Positions 33,525 to 43,389 of a DNA stretch of 48,000 bases are shown here, piece by piece. Positions within the stretch are counted from its first letter, which is position 1. Each line of letters begins with the position of its first letter. The translations under genes and the position numbers were made by a program. Below the pieces are notes generated by a model. That model searched no databases and was not told the DNA's origin. It worked only from the letters and a program-made list of their open reading frames with translations. The DNA comes from an uncultured Pelagibacteraceae bacterium (GTDB lineage: Bacteria > Pseudomonadota > Alphaproteobacteria > Pelagibacterales > Pelagibacteraceae): the NCBI GenBank assembly GCA_902594825.1, contig CACJNO010000002.1, forward strand, positions 1-48,000. Reading direction: 5' to 3'.

Positions 33525-35177
33525 ATGATGATGAATAAAAATTCAAAAGTATTAGCTTTGAAGTATAGGCCACAAATATTTGAGGATTTAATTGGTCAAG
33601 ATGTAATTGTCGAAACAATCTCAAATTCAATTAAAGATAACAAAGTTCCAAATGCCTATCTTTTTACGGGTATACGTGGTGTTGGTAAAACAACAACAGC
33701 AAGAATAGTAGCTAAAGCTCTTAATTGTAAAAATGGTTTCGAAAATTTGTGTAAAGAAAATTTCTGTGAAAATTGTGAAGCAATTAGCAACTCAAGCCAC
33801 ATAGATATATTTGAAATGGATGCAGCAAGCCAATCTTCAGTAGAAAATACTAGAGAACTCATAGAATTCTCTCGATATGCTCCTACGTCCTCAAAATATA
33901 AAATATTTATTTTAGATGAGTGCCATATGCTTTCTAAACAAGCTTGGGCTTCTTTACTCAAAACATTAGAAGAACCACCAGAATATTTAAAATTTATTTT
34001 TGCAACGACTGAAATTAAAAAGGTTCCAATAACAATTGTTTCGAGGTGTCAAAGATTTGATTTACCTAGGATCAAATCATCTGAACTATTTAATTATATT
34101 AAAAAGATAAAAGACAAAGAAAATGGCAAAATTTCTGATGAGGCTCTTAAATTAATTATTAAGATATCGGAAGGCTCTGTAAGAGATGCACTCTCATTGT
34201 TAGATAGAGCTTTATTAAGTTTAGAAAAAAATAAAGAATTAGATTTAAGTGCAGCACAAAAAATTTTCGGCTATTTTGACAAATCTCAATTAATAGATTT
34301 ATTCAATTTTATATTGGAAGGTAAAGAAAATCAGGCAATAAACATCTATAGAAAAATTTATGATCAAGGAGTAGACCCAAAAATTTTCATAAATGATTTT
34401 TTAGAGCTGATTTATTATTTTAATAATATTAATTCACTATCACTTGAGAGTACAAATTTTTCATTGAACGATGAAGAGTTTTTGAAAATAAAAGAAATAT
34501 CAAATAGAGTTGATTCAAATGTTTTAATATTATTTTGGCAGTTTACTATTAAAACACTTGATGAATTGGATTTAGTTTCAAATCAAAATTTATCTATAGA
34601 AATGTTCTTAAGAAGATTAATGTATCTTATTTCAAAAAATTCAAATAAAGATGGCATAGAGGAAATTGAATTCTCTAAACCTAAAGTAAAAAATAATGTT
34701 CAATCAAATTTGAAAATTGATTCAGTTGATCAAATCAAAAATGTCTCTCAAGAAAAAGAGGTTAAAATTGAAAACCATTTAGATGTCAAAGTTGATAAAA
34801 AAAGGTCTATAGACTCATTTAGTGAACTTTTAGAAATATGTACTCAAAATAAAGAGGTGAAACTTAGATATGAATTAGAAAAAAATGTAAATCTTGTAAG
34901 TTTCGAAAAAAATAGAATTGAAATATCTTTTAATGATAATTTAGATAAAAATTTTGTTAAGGATTTATCTTTAAAACTTTTTGAGTGGACTAATGAAAGG
35001 TGGATTATCTCCTTTAGCAAAACAAAAGGAGAAAAATCTGTAAAAGAACAAGAACAATATAAAAAAATTGAATTAATCAAAAAAATTAAAAAGTCAAAAA
35101 TATATGAATTGATGATAGAAAAATTTCCTGATGTTAAGCTAGTTGATATAATTTCAAAAAAAAATGAAAAAGATTAA
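33525..35177 (+). CDS. dnaX: DNA polymerase III subunit gamma/tau
   Basis: Clamp-loader ATPase of the replicase (550 aa). The AAA+ domain has ALKYRPQIFEDLIGQD, Walker A GVGKTT (52-57), four zinc cysteines (68, 76, 81, 84), Walker B ILDECHML and the SRC sensor. Domain III ends near 390, followed by a charged linker and a C-terminal tau-type domain. An A7 run at 34797-34803 (codons 425-427) precedes, in the -1 frame, a TAG at 34820-34822; slippage there would give a gamma-like product of about 432 residues. Start may be any of three consecutive ATGs (33525-33533, read as ATG ATG ATG with codons in frame). It overlaps ybaB by one base. Confidence 0.93.
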   Translation: MMMNKNSKVLALKYRPQIFEDLIGQDVIVETISNSIKDNKVPNAYLFTGIRGVGKTTTARIVAKALNCKNGFENLCKENFCENCEAISNSSHIDIFEMDAASQSSVENTRELIEFSRYAPTSSKYKIFILDECHMLSKQAWASLLKTLEEPPEYLKFIFATTEIKKVPITIVSRCQRFDLPRIKSSELFNYIKKIKDKENGKISDEALKLIIKISEGSVRDALSLLDRALLSLEKNKELDLSAAQKIFGYFDKSQLIDLFNFILEGKENQAINIYRKIYDQGVDPKIFINDFLELIYYFNNINSLSLESTNFSLNDEEFLKIKEISNRVDSNVLILFWQFTIKTLDELDLVSNQNLSIEMFLRRLMYLISKNSNKDGIEEIEFSKPKVKNNVQSNLKIDSVDQIKNVSQEKEVKIENHLDVKVDKKRSIDSFSELLEICTQNKEVKLRYELEKNVNLVSFEKNRIEISFNDNLDKNFVKDLSLKLFEWTNERWIISFSKTKGEKSVKEQEQYKKIELIKKIKKSKIYELMIEKFPDVKLVDIISKKNEKD

Positions 35178-35494
35178 TGAAAGATTTTAAAAACTTATTA
35201 GACAAAGCAAAAGAGCTTGAGGCTAAAATGAAAGAAAGCCAAGAAAATATTAAAAAGATTAAAGTTGAAGGGATATCAGGATCAAATTCTGTAAAAGTCA
35301 TATTAGATGGTGAGGGTGAAATGCAAAAAATACAAATCTCAAATGAAATATTAAAAGAGGAAAAATCAATTATTGAAGATTTAATAGTAGCTGCTCACAA
35401 TAATGCAAAAACTAAGTTAAAAGATAAAACAAGTGAAGAGATTTCAAAAGCAACAGGTAGTTTTGGAATCCCAGGGTTTAAGTGGCCATTATAG
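35177..35494 (+). CDS. ybaB: YbaB/EbfC family nucleoid-associated protein
   Basis: A 105-residue DNA-binding protein of the YbaB family, whose members form tweezer-like dimers. The helical N-terminus LLDKAKELEAKMKESQENIKKIKVEG is followed by the strand GSNSVKVILDGEGEMQKIQIS and the end FGIPGFKWPL. It begins at the dnaX stop (TAATG) and sits between dnaX and recR, the conserved position for this family. Confidence 0.92.
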   Translation: MKDFKNLLDKAKELEAKMKESQENIKKIKVEGISGSNSVKVILDGEGEMQKIQISNEILKEEKSIIEDLIVAAHNNAKTKLKDKTSEEISKATGSFGIPGFKWPL

Positions 35495-35496
35495 CA

Positions 35497-36108
35497 ATGC
35501 AGAATATAAATGAGATTGATGAATTGATTAAATTAATTTCTAAATTACCAGGTTTAGGTCCCAAGTCGGCAAAAAGAATTGTTTTAAAATTTATTAATAA
35601 TAGAGATGAACTCATAAAACCGATCGCTAATTCGCTAGTAAACATTTACAAAAATGTTTCTCGATGTAATTCATGTGGATCATTAAAATCAAATCACGAC
35701 GGATGCATTAATTGTGAGAATATCAAAGAAAAATTTAATAAAATTTGTGTCGTTGAAGATATAGCTGACAGATGGTCAATAGAGAACTCAAATATTTTTC
35801 AAGGGTATTTTCACATTTTGGGAGGCACGATATCCTCTGTAGGTCAAAGAAAAGAAGACTTATTAATTAATTCATTAGTAGAAAGAGTTAATAAAGAAAA
35901 AATTGAGGAAGTAATTATAGCTACAAGTGCTACGGTAGAAGGTCAAACTACAGCTTATTATATTCAAGATAGTTTAAAAAATTGCAATGTTAAAATAACA
36001 AAATTAGCCCAAGGTTTGCCTGTTGGGGGAGAAATAGAAAATTTGGATGATGGAACTTTGTTTTCCGCATTTAAAAATAGATCAAGTTTAAATTCAAACT
36101 CTAGCTAA
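35497..36108 (+). CDS. recR: Recombination protein RecR
   Basis: Works with RecF and RecO to load RecA at gaps. The 203-residue protein has a helix-hairpin-helix [15 protein letters not shown], a four-Cys zinc finger ([17 protein letters not shown]), the Toprim segment [14 protein letters not shown] through [11 protein letters not shown], and a C-terminal [20 protein letters not shown] Walker B-like block. I chose the ATG at 35497, two bases after the ybaB stop; the frame also opens at a GTG at 35482. Its last 15 bases overlap the convergent malate synthase gene. Confidence 0.93.
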   Translation: MQNINEIDELIKLISKLPGLGPKSAKRIVLKFINNRDELIKPIANSLVNIYKNVSRCNSCGSLKSNHDGCINCENIKEKFNKICVVEDIADRWSIENSNIFQGYFHILGGTISSVGQRKEDLLINSLVERVNKEKIEEVIIATSATVEGQTTAYYIQDSLKNCNVKITKLAQGLPVGGEIENLDDGTLFSAFKNRSSLNSNSS

Positions 36109-38253
36109 TTTTTTTTCCAATCTATTTAAGTGCAAAAGAGGTTCTGTGTATCCAGAAGGCTGTTCTTTACCTTTGAATATTAAATCACAGGCAGTTTTAA
36201 AAGCTATCGATTTATCATAGTCATCACTCATTTTCAAATATTTGACATCATTTTTATTTTGTGCATCGACTACTTTTGCCATTTCCTTCATAATTTCTAA
36301 AACTTGGATTTTTGTAGTTATTCCATGATGTATCCAGTTTGCAATATGTTGTGATGAAATTCTAAGGGTTGCTCTATCTTCCATTAGACCAATGTTGTTA
36401 ATATCAGGAACTTTTGAACAACCAACACCTTGGTCAATCCATCTTACAACATATCCTAAAATTGTTTGCGCAGAATTTGAAATTTCATTATTTATCTCAT
36501 TAACAGACCAGTTAGGTCTATCTGCTACAGGTATAGTTAAAAGATCATCTAGTTTTGCTTTTTCTCTATTAATTATTTTTTTTTGTTCACTAAATATATC
36601 AATTTCATGATAGTGAAGCGCATGTAAGGATGCAGCAGTTGGGGAAGGAACCCATGCACAATTAGCTCCAGATTTTAAATGTCCTATCTTCTCAGCCATC
36701 ATCTGTTTCATCATATCTGGCGCTGCCCACATACCTTTGCCAATTTGTGCTTTGCCAGAAAAGCCACATTTAAGTCCAATGTCAACATTATTGTTTTCGT
36801 AAGCAGAAATCCATTTTGATAATTTCATATCACCTTTTTTTATCATAGGTCCAGCTTCCATAGATGTATGCATTTCATCACCAGTACGATCAAGAAATCC
36901 TGTATTTATAAAGAACACTCTATTTTTAAGTGATCTGATACATTCTTTCAAATTTACTGAGGTTCTTCTCTCCTCATCCATAATACCAATTTTACAAGTA
37001 TATTTTTGTAGATCTAAAGTTTCCTCAACTTTTGTAAAAATTAGGTCGGTAAAAGAGGTTTCTTCAGGTCCATGCATTTTTGGTTTAACAATATAAATAG
37101 ATCCTGTCCTTGAGTTTTTTTTCCGTTTAATATCATGAAGTGCAGCTGCAGTTGTTATGAATGCATCCATAATCCCTTCAGGTACTTCTTTACCATCATT
37201 CAAAATTATAGACGAATTAGTCATAAGATGACCAACATTTCTTATCAATAGAAGACTTCTGCCATGTAATTTTAATCCTTTACCATTTTTTGATATGTAG
37301 CTTCTGTCAGGATTTAATTTTCTTTCTAATGTTTTACCTTTTTTTTCAAATTGAACTTTAAGATTACCTTTCATTAATCCAAGCCAATTTTTGTAACATT
37401 CAACTTTATCTTTTGCGTCGACTGCTGCAACACTATCTTCATTATCACAAATAGTTGAAACAGCTGACTCTGCTATTACATCACTTATTCCTGCAATATC
37501 ATGAGCTGCACTAAAAGCTCTTGGATTAATTATAATTTCAAAGTGAAGATTATTATTTTTTAAAATAACTGCCTCAGGTTTATTGGTTTCACCCCTGTGG
37601 CCAATAAATTTATTAGTTTCTTTTAGTTTGTATTCATAATCATCTTTTAATATAATTAAGTTATTATCAATTATTTTTAACCCAGCTATATTTTTCCAAC
37701 TTGTACCATTAATTGGAATATATTTGTCAAAAAACTCTCTAACATATTTAATTACTTCTTGACCTCGATTTGGATCGTATCTTTCACTTCCACCTTCTTC
37801 TGAGGTAATAATATCGGTTCCATATAAACTGTCATACAAACTTACCCAACGTGCATTAGCAGCGTTAAGAGCATATCTAGCATTCATGATTGGAACTACT
37901 AATTGTGGTCCTGCAATTTTTGATATTTCATCATCTACATTATTAGTTTCAATTTTAAAATCAGAACCCTCATCTACAAGATAACCAATTTTTTTTAAAA
38001 ATTCTTTGTATTCAATTTTATCGATTTCTTTTCCTTTATTTTTAATATGCCATTCGTTAATTTTTTTTTGTAAATTTTTTCTTTTTTCAATCAATTCTCT
38101 ATTTTTTGGTGCTAATTTATGAACAGTTTTATCAAAACCATCCCAGAACTTTTCAGGTGTTATATTTGTGTCTTTCAACAATTCTTCATTAACAAACTTT
38201 AATAATTCACTAGAAATCTTTAAGTTTTTAACCTTAATATAATTTAATTTCAT
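36094..38253 (-). CDS. glcB: Malate synthase G
   Basis: Condenses glyoxylate with acetyl-CoA to malate. The 719-residue protein follows the G isoform: [92 protein letters not shown] and [16 protein letters not shown], with the general base Asp expected in the [13 protein letters not shown] region. I chose the ATG at 38253 (MKLNYIKV) over a TTG at 38289. Known SAR11 genomes carry a glycine riboswitch before glcB, but the 99-base gap to accA here shows none. The 3' end overlaps recR by 15 bases. Confidence 0.93.
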   Translation of the reverse strand: MKLNYIKVKNLKISSELLKFVNEELLKDTNITPEKFWDGFDKTVHKLAPKNRELIEKRKNLQKKINEWHIKNKGKEIDKIEYKEFLKKIGYLVDEGSDFKIETNNVDDEISKIAGPQLVVPIMNARYALNAANARWVSLYDSLYGTDIITSEEGGSERYDPNRGQEVIKYVREFFDKYIPINGTSWKNIAGLKIIDNNLIILKDDYEYKLKETNKFIGHRGETNKPEAVILKNNNLHFEIIINPRAFSAAHDIAGISDVIAESAVSTICDNEDSVAAVDAKDKVECYKNWLGLMKGNLKVQFEKKGKTLERKLNPDRSYISKNGKGLKLHGRSLLLIRNVGHLMTNSSIILNDGKEVPEGIMDAFITTAAALHDIKRKKNSRTGSIYIVKPKMHGPEETSFTDLIFTKVEETLDLQKYTCKIGIMDEERRTSVNLKECIRSLKNRVFFINTGFLDRTGDEMHTSMEAGPMIKKGDMKLSKWISAYENNNVDIGLKCGFSGKAQIGKGMWAAPDMMKQMMAEKIGHLKSGANCAWVPSPTAASLHALHYHEIDIFSEQKKIINREKAKLDDLLTIPVADRPNWSVNEINNEISNSAQTILGYVVRWIDQGVGCSKVPDINNIGLMEDRATLRISSQHIANWIHHGITTKIQVLEIMKEMAKVVDAQNKNDVKYLKMSDDYDKSIAFKTACDLIFKGKEQPSGYTEPLLHLNRLEKKLARV

Positions 38254-38305
38254 TAGATCTTTTCTAAAACCCCTATAAAATGAAGTCAAATAATTTAGTG
38301 AAGCA

Positions 38306-38333
38306 TTGACATTTTGTTGTCATTTTTCATAAT
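38306..38333 (+). promoter_or_regulatory. accA promoter with overlapping dyad
   Basis: A perfect TTGACA (38306-38311) and CATAAT (38328-38333) are spaced by 16 bases, about 20 bases before the accA ATG. The -35 box is part of an inverted repeat TGACA-N6-TGTCA (38307-38322) lying in the shared glcB/accA gap, so a regulator bound there could affect both genes. Confidence 0.45.
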
Positions 38334-38352
38334 TATTTATCATAATTTTTAA

Positions 38353-39450
38353 ATGAAAAATTATCTTAATTTTGAAACCGATATAAAAGATCTGGAAACT
38401 GAACTAGAAAAGCTTAAAGATCCTTTTAATCAAAGTGGTCTTTCAGAAGTAAATACAAAAAAAATATTAACAACACAAAAAGAATTGGATGAAAAATTAG
38501 AAAATATTTATTCTAATCTAGATCCATGGCAAACAACTATGGTTGCACGTCATGAAGATAGGCCAAAGTCAAAATTTTTTATTGATAATTTGTTTGATGA
38601 TTTTATTACTTTATCAGGTGATAGATATTATGGTGAAGATAAATCTGTTATTGCTGGTTTTGCAAAATTTAATGGTCATTCTGTATTAGTTATAGGTCAA
38701 GAAAAAGGTGATGACTTAGATAGTAGATTAAAGAGAAATTTTGGAATGATGAGGCCAGAAGGATACAGAAAAACTATAAGATTAATGAATCTTGCGAACA
38801 GGTTTAATATTCCAATCATTACTTTTATAGATACACCTGGAGCTTATCCAGGAGTAGGCGCTGAAGAAAGGGGACAAGCAGAAGCAATAGCTAAATCAAT
38901 TGAATGTTGTATGGAATTAAGAGTTCCAACTATAGCAATTATTATTGGTGAAGGTGGATCTGGAGGAGCTATTGCGTTAGCATCTTCAAGTAGAATTATA
39001 ATGTTGGAGAACGCAATTTATTCAGTAATTTCTCCTGAGGGATGTGCTACAATTTTATGGAGAGATCCAAAAAGAATGTTAGATGCTGCAAAAGCAATGA
39101 AGCTGTCCGCAAAGGATTTATTAGAACTACAAATAATTGATGAAGTGATAGACGAGCCTTTAGGTGGAGCTCATAGAGATAGAAATTTAATGTTACAAAA
39201 TTTAAAAGATTCTATAAATAAAAATTTAGATTATTTTAAAATGATGTCTCCTGAAGATATTTTTAATGATAGAAAAAATAAATTTTTAAGAATAGGAAGA
39301 AATAAAGGGTTTATTGATAATTTAGATAATTTAAGTTCATTAAATTCCAAGAGTTCTAGTATTGATAATATTTTTAAATCAAGAAAAAACTTATTTGTTG
39401 GTATAGGACTACTTTTAATTTTTTTAATTTCTTCATATTTTTTTCTATAA
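38353..39450 (+). CDS. accA: Acetyl-CoA carboxylase carboxyltransferase alpha subunit with C-terminal membrane helix
   Basis: Partner of AccD (16572-17501). Core motifs: ARHEDRPKSKFFIDNLFDDFITLSGDR, KRNFGMMRPEGYRKTIRLMNLA, FIDTPGAYPGVGAEERGQAEAIA, GEGGSGGAIALASSSRIIMLENAIYSVISPEGCA. The usual protein ends after about 315-320 residues; this one has 365. The extension has a Ser/Asn-rich linker and then a hydrophobic stretch (347-365, NLFVGIGLLLIFLISSYFFL) preceded by SRKN, which looks like a tail anchor. The reading frame is clean and its stop overlaps that of secA by six bases. Confidence 0.93.
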   Translation: MKNYLNFETDIKDLETELEKLKDPFNQSGLSEVNTKKILTTQKELDEKLENIYSNLDPWQTTMVARHEDRPKSKFFIDNLFDDFITLSGDRYYGEDKSVIAGFAKFNGHSVLVIGQEKGDDLDSRLKRNFGMMRPEGYRKTIRLMNLANRFNIPIITFIDTPGAYPGVGAEERGQAEAIAKSIECCMELRVPTIAIIIGEGGSGGAIALASSSRIIMLENAIYSVISPEGCATILWRDPKRMLDAAKAMKLSAKDLLELQIIDEVIDEPLGGAHRDRNLMLQNLKDSINKNLDYFKMMSPEDIFNDRKNKFLRIGRNKGFIDNLDNLSSLNSKSSSIDNIFKSRKNLFVGIGLLLIFLISSYFFL

Positions 39451-41982
39451 AGATCCACAACAGTGTTTGTATTTTTTTCCTGAACCACAAAAACATGGTT
39501 CATTTCTTCTCATTTTTTTTCCAAGATATTTTGGATCTATTTTTGTATCTTTAATTTTTTCAGCAGGTTTTTCTACAACTTTTAAATTCATTAGAATTGT
39601 GATTAAGTCTAATTTAAGTTTACTCAATAAGTTTTCAAATAAACTAAACGCCTCTTTTTTATATTCTATAAGAGGATCTCTTTGACCATACGATCTAAGT
39701 CCAATAACTTGTCTTAACTGTTCTAAATATTGAATATGTGATTTCCAGTTAAGATCAATTGATTGTAAGAAGATCCTTTTTTCTATTTCCTTTGATTGTG
39801 ATATTCCTAATAGCTTTTCTCTATCTAATCTTGACTGTTTAAACTTATTTTCTATTTCTACTTTTAATTTATTATCCTCTAGATTTACAAGATTATTAAA
39901 CTCTACATCAGTAAAGTTTTTTCCTATAATCAATCTAATTTTATTCTCAAATTCATTATTTTTTGGATTAGATTTTTTTAGTGTTCGAAGTTGAATTAGA
40001 TCATTAATTATTTCTTCTAAAAAATCCTCTGAATACTTATAAATTTGTTCACTATCCATAGCCTCCTTTCGTTGATTAAAGATTACATATCTTTGATCAT
40101 TAAGAACATTGTCAAATTTAATTAACGTTTTTCTAATATCAAAGTTTCTTGCCTCAACTTTTTGTTGAGCTCTTTCTAGTGCCTTGTTTATCCAAGGATG
40201 ATCAATACTTTCTCCATCTTTAAGTCCTAATTTTTGCAAAATATTGTTCATTGACTCAGAACCAAATATTCTCATCAAGTCATCTTCTAAGCTTACATAG
40301 AAAATAGAGCATCCTTCATCACCTTGACGACCAGATCTTCCTCTTGCTTGATTGTCTACTCTTCTTGACTCCATTCTTTCAGTTCCAATAACAAATAATC
40401 CGCCTAAAGATTTAATTTTATTTTTGTTTTTAGTAATTTCGTTATCTGACAAAGATCCTTTTTTTCCTCCTAATTGAATGTCCACACCCCTTCCTGAAAT
40501 ACTTGTTGTGATTATTAAAGATCCTTCTTTCCCAGCATTAGCTATAATTTCAGCTTCATTTTCATGGTTTTTTGCATTTAATACGAGATGTTTTATATTT
40601 TTCCTTTTTAAGAGTTGTGAGTATATTTCAGATTTATTTACACTAGATGTAAAAACGAGAATAGGCTGACCTTTGCCGTGACATTCAATTATTTTTTTTA
40701 TAATGGCGTTATTTTTTTCTTCTTCTGTTCTAAAAATTTGATCATTAATATCATTTCTAATCATTTTTTTGTTAGTCGGAATAACAATTACTTGTAAATT
40801 ATAAATCTCAAAAAATTCTTCTGCCTCTGTTAAAGCTGTACCAGTGCAACCTGAAATTTTTTTATAAAGTTTGAAATAGTTTTGGTATGTTATTGATGCT
40901 AGTGTTTGATTTTCAGATTGTATTTCAATTTTTTCTTTAGCCTCCAAAGCTTGGTGTAGACCATCCCCAAATCTTCTTCCTTCAAGGATTCTACCGGTAA
41001 GTTCATCTATTATCTTAAGACTATTTTCTTTAATAATATAATCTCTTCCCTTTTCAAACAAATGATTTGCTCTAAGAGCCTGATTAACATGATGAACCAA
41101 ACTGAGATTTTCTGGATCATAAAAATTATTATTTTTAAGTATTCCAGCATTCGAAAAAATTTTTTCTACATTATTAATTCCATCATTTGTCAAAAGAATA
41201 TTTTTATCTTTTTCATCAATTTCATAATCATTTTTACCTAAATTTTTTACTAATTTATCAATTGCAAGATATTGGTTTGTTTTATTCTCTGCAGCACCAG
41301 AAATTACTAGTGGTGTTCTAGCTTCATCAATTAAACAGGAGTCTATCTCATCAACAATTGCAAAAGAATGTTTTCTTTGAACCATTTCTGATTTTGAATA
41401 TTTCATGTTATCTCTAAGATAGTCAAAACCAAGTTCACTATTAGTTGCATAAGTTATATCACAATTGTAATTTTCTTTTCTTTCATAATCATTCTGATTA
41501 TTATTAATAAATCCTGCTTTAAGACCTAAAAAATTATAGATTTTTCCCATTTCTTCCGAATCTCTTTTTGCTAAATAATCATTTACAGTTACGATGTGAA
41601 CTCCCTCTTCTTTAAGTGCATTCAAATATGCTGTAAGTGCAATAGTTAAAGTTTTTCCTTCACCAGTTTTCATTTCAGCTATTTTAGATTCATGTAAAAC
41701 AATCCCCCCAATAATCTGAACATCAAAATGACGTTCATTTCTTGTCCTCAAAGATGCTTCTCTTACTAAAGCAAATGCTTCTGGCAATATATCATCTAAA
41801 GTTTTACCTTTTTTAATATCTTCTTTTAATTTCAAGGTTTTTTTTGGAAAATCTGATGTATTCAATTTTTTTATATTTTCCTCTAAAGAGTTAATTCTTT
41901 TTACAATCTGAGCTATTCGGTCTAGCTCTTTTTGGTTACTAGATTTTATAAACTTTGATATGAATTTTAGTGGATTTAACAT
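39445..41982 (-). CDS. secA: Preprotein translocase ATPase SecA
   Basis: Motor of Sec-dependent protein export (845 aa). It has MKTGEGKTLTIALTAYLNAL (Walker A), VDEIDSCLIDEARTPLVISG (Walker B region), GCTGTALTEAEEF, TTSISGRGVDIQLGG, RMESRRVDNQARGRSGRQGD and a C-terminal zinc site NEPCFCGSGKKYKHCC that binds SecB or lipid. The start MLNPLKFISKFI is followed by the normal EENIKKLN region. It diverges from argJ across 65 bases containing a perfect dyad and meets accA tail to tail. Confidence 0.96.
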   Translation of the reverse strand: MLNPLKFISKFIKSSNQKELDRIAQIVKRINSLEENIKKLNTSDFPKKTLKLKEDIKKGKTLDDILPEAFALVREASLRTRNERHFDVQIIGGIVLHESKIAEMKTGEGKTLTIALTAYLNALKEEGVHIVTVNDYLAKRDSEEMGKIYNFLGLKAGFINNNQNDYERKENYNCDITYATNSELGFDYLRDNMKYSKSEMVQRKHSFAIVDEIDSCLIDEARTPLVISGAAENKTNQYLAIDKLVKNLGKNDYEIDEKDKNILLTNDGINNVEKIFSNAGILKNNNFYDPENLSLVHHVNQALRANHLFEKGRDYIIKENSLKIIDELTGRILEGRRFGDGLHQALEAKEKIEIQSENQTLASITYQNYFKLYKKISGCTGTALTEAEEFFEIYNLQVIVIPTNKKMIRNDINDQIFRTEEEKNNAIIKKIIECHGKGQPILVFTSSVNKSEIYSQLLKRKNIKHLVLNAKNHENEAEIIANAGKEGSLIITTSISGRGVDIQLGGKKGSLSDNEITKNKNKIKSLGGLFVIGTERMESRRVDNQARGRSGRQGDEGCSIFYVSLEDDLMRIFGSESMNNILQKLGLKDGESIDHPWINKALERAQQKVEARNFDIRKTLIKFDNVLNDQRYVIFNQRKEAMDSEQIYKYSEDFLEEIINDLIQLRTLKKSNPKNNEFENKIRLIIGKNFTDVEFNNLVNLEDNKLKVEIENKFKQSRLDREKLLGISQSKEIEKRIFLQSIDLNWKSHIQYLEQLRQVIGLRSYGQRDPLIEYKKEAFSLFENLLSKLKLDLITILMNLKVVEKPAEKIKDTKIDPKYLGKKMRRNEPCFCGSGKKYKHCCGSL

Positions 41983-42001
41983 TAGTTTTTGACCTATTAT
42001 T

Positions 42002-42025
42002 TACTTATAACTTTTAATATAAGTA
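42002..42025. promoter_or_regulatory. Perfect 8-base dyad between secA and argJ
   Basis: TACTTATA (42002-42009) and TATAAGTA (42018-42025) form a perfect inverted repeat with an eight-base spacer (ACTTTTAA). It fills the centre of the 65-base divergent gap, 23 bases before the argJ ATG. It does not match the ArgR box I know. It may be a regulator site or a chance AT-rich dyad. Confidence 0.35.
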
Positions 42026-42047
42026 TTAAATAATTATTTTAAATATT

Positions 42048-43349
42048 ATGGGTGTTAATTTTACCAATTTTTTTACCTCTAAATCAAAAAATAAGAGAAT
42101 GATGGAATTTCAAGATTTAGAACATGTTGATGGAGTATCTATTTCCACTGTTTCAGCAAATCTATATGAAAATCAAAGAGATGATTTAGTCATGTTTTAT
42201 TTTAGAGATGGTGTTAATTATGCTTCAGTTTATACACAGTCAAAGATAATATCAGAAAACATTAAGTGGAATTTAAATCAAAAAACAAAAAGAATTTATT
42301 CATTAATAGTTAATACGAGAAATGCAAATTGTTTTACAGGTAAACAGGGTTATAAAAGTTTAGAAAAAATTGCTGAACTGGCATCTGAAAAATTATCAGA
42401 AAAACAAAAAATTGATGAAGACCACCCAAAAAAAATAAAATCTAAGGAAATTATATTTGGTTGCACAGGAACCATTGGAGAAACTTTTCCTGAGGAAAAA
42501 ATAAAGAGCAAAATAACAGATTTAATTGAAAAAATTAAGTATACACAAAATAAGTACATTTGGATGAAAGCAGCATTAGGTATAATGACAACAGATACAG
42601 AGCCAAAGTTAGCAATGGAAGAATGTTTTATTGGAAATTGTAAAATAAAAATTTATGGAATAGCTAAAGGCTCTGGAATGATTCATCCTAATATGGCTAC
42701 TACATTAGGTTATATTTTTACAGACGCAAATTTATCAAACAACATTTTAAAAAAACTATTAAAAAAAAATATATCAACAACATTTAATGCTATTAGTTGT
42801 GATGGAGACACAAGTACTAATGACATGGTTTCTATTTTTTCAACTGGTAAAGCCAAGCATAATGTTATTAATAATATTAATGATGAAAAAATAAAAGAAT
42901 TTGATTTAGCTTTAAATAAAGTTTTATTAAATTTAGCAAAAAGAGTTGTTGCTGATGGAGAGGGTGCTTCAAAATTTATCGAAATTAAAGTTCAAAATGC
43001 TAAGTCAGAAAATGATGCAAAGAAAATTGCTTTCTCAGTTGCTAATTCGCCTTTGATTAAAACAGCTATATCTGGAGAGGATCCGAATTGGGGAAGAATT
43101 ATCATGGCTATAGGTAAATCAGGAGTTCCAATTAATTTTGAAAAAATACTTCTAAAATTTGGAAACATTCCCGTAGTTCAAAATGGTAAAGTTCATAATA
43201 ATTACAACGAAGATCAAGGATATGATTATATGAAAAATGAATATATCAAAATTAATATAGATATTTCTAATGGGTCAAAAAGTTTTATAGCTTACACAAT
43301 GGATTTAACAAAAAATTATATTGAAATTAATGGCAATTACAGAAGTTAA
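42048..43349 (+). CDS. argJ: Ornithine acetyltransferase / glutamate N-acetyltransferase
   Basis: Recycles the acetyl group in arginine synthesis by moving it from acetylornithine to glutamate. The 433-residue precursor should cut itself before the nucleophile Thr in HPNMATTLGYIFTDA. Other blocks are VNTRNANCFTGKQG, GCTGTIGETFP, CDGDTSTND, VADGEGASKFIEI, GEDPNWGRIIMAIG and the end MDLTKNYIEINGNYRS. Together with argB, argD and argF it shows the cyclic arginine route. The ATG is 23 bases after a dyad shared with secA. Confidence 0.93.
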   Translation: MGVNFTNFFTSKSKNKRMMEFQDLEHVDGVSISTVSANLYENQRDDLVMFYFRDGVNYASVYTQSKIISENIKWNLNQKTKRIYSLIVNTRNANCFTGKQGYKSLEKIAELASEKLSEKQKIDEDHPKKIKSKEIIFGCTGTIGETFPEEKIKSKITDLIEKIKYTQNKYIWMKAALGIMTTDTEPKLAMEECFIGNCKIKIYGIAKGSGMIHPNMATTLGYIFTDANLSNNILKKLLKKNISTTFNAISCDGDTSTNDMVSIFSTGKAKHNVINNINDEKIKEFDLALNKVLLNLAKRVVADGEGASKFIEIKVQNAKSENDAKKIAFSVANSPLIKTAISGEDPNWGRIIMAIGKSGVPINFEKILLKFGNIPVVQNGKVHNNYNEDQGYDYMKNEYIKINIDISNGSKSFIAYTMDLTKNYIEINGNYRS

Positions 43350-43389
43350 CACATATTGATTTTTTTTTAAAAATTATTAATTAAACACC

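Noticed and set aside
38254-38352. Glycine riboswitch upstream of malate synthase
   Set aside because: I looked for the aptamer core with its conserved purine-rich loops on the minus strand and found none; the gap is too short for a tandem aptamer.
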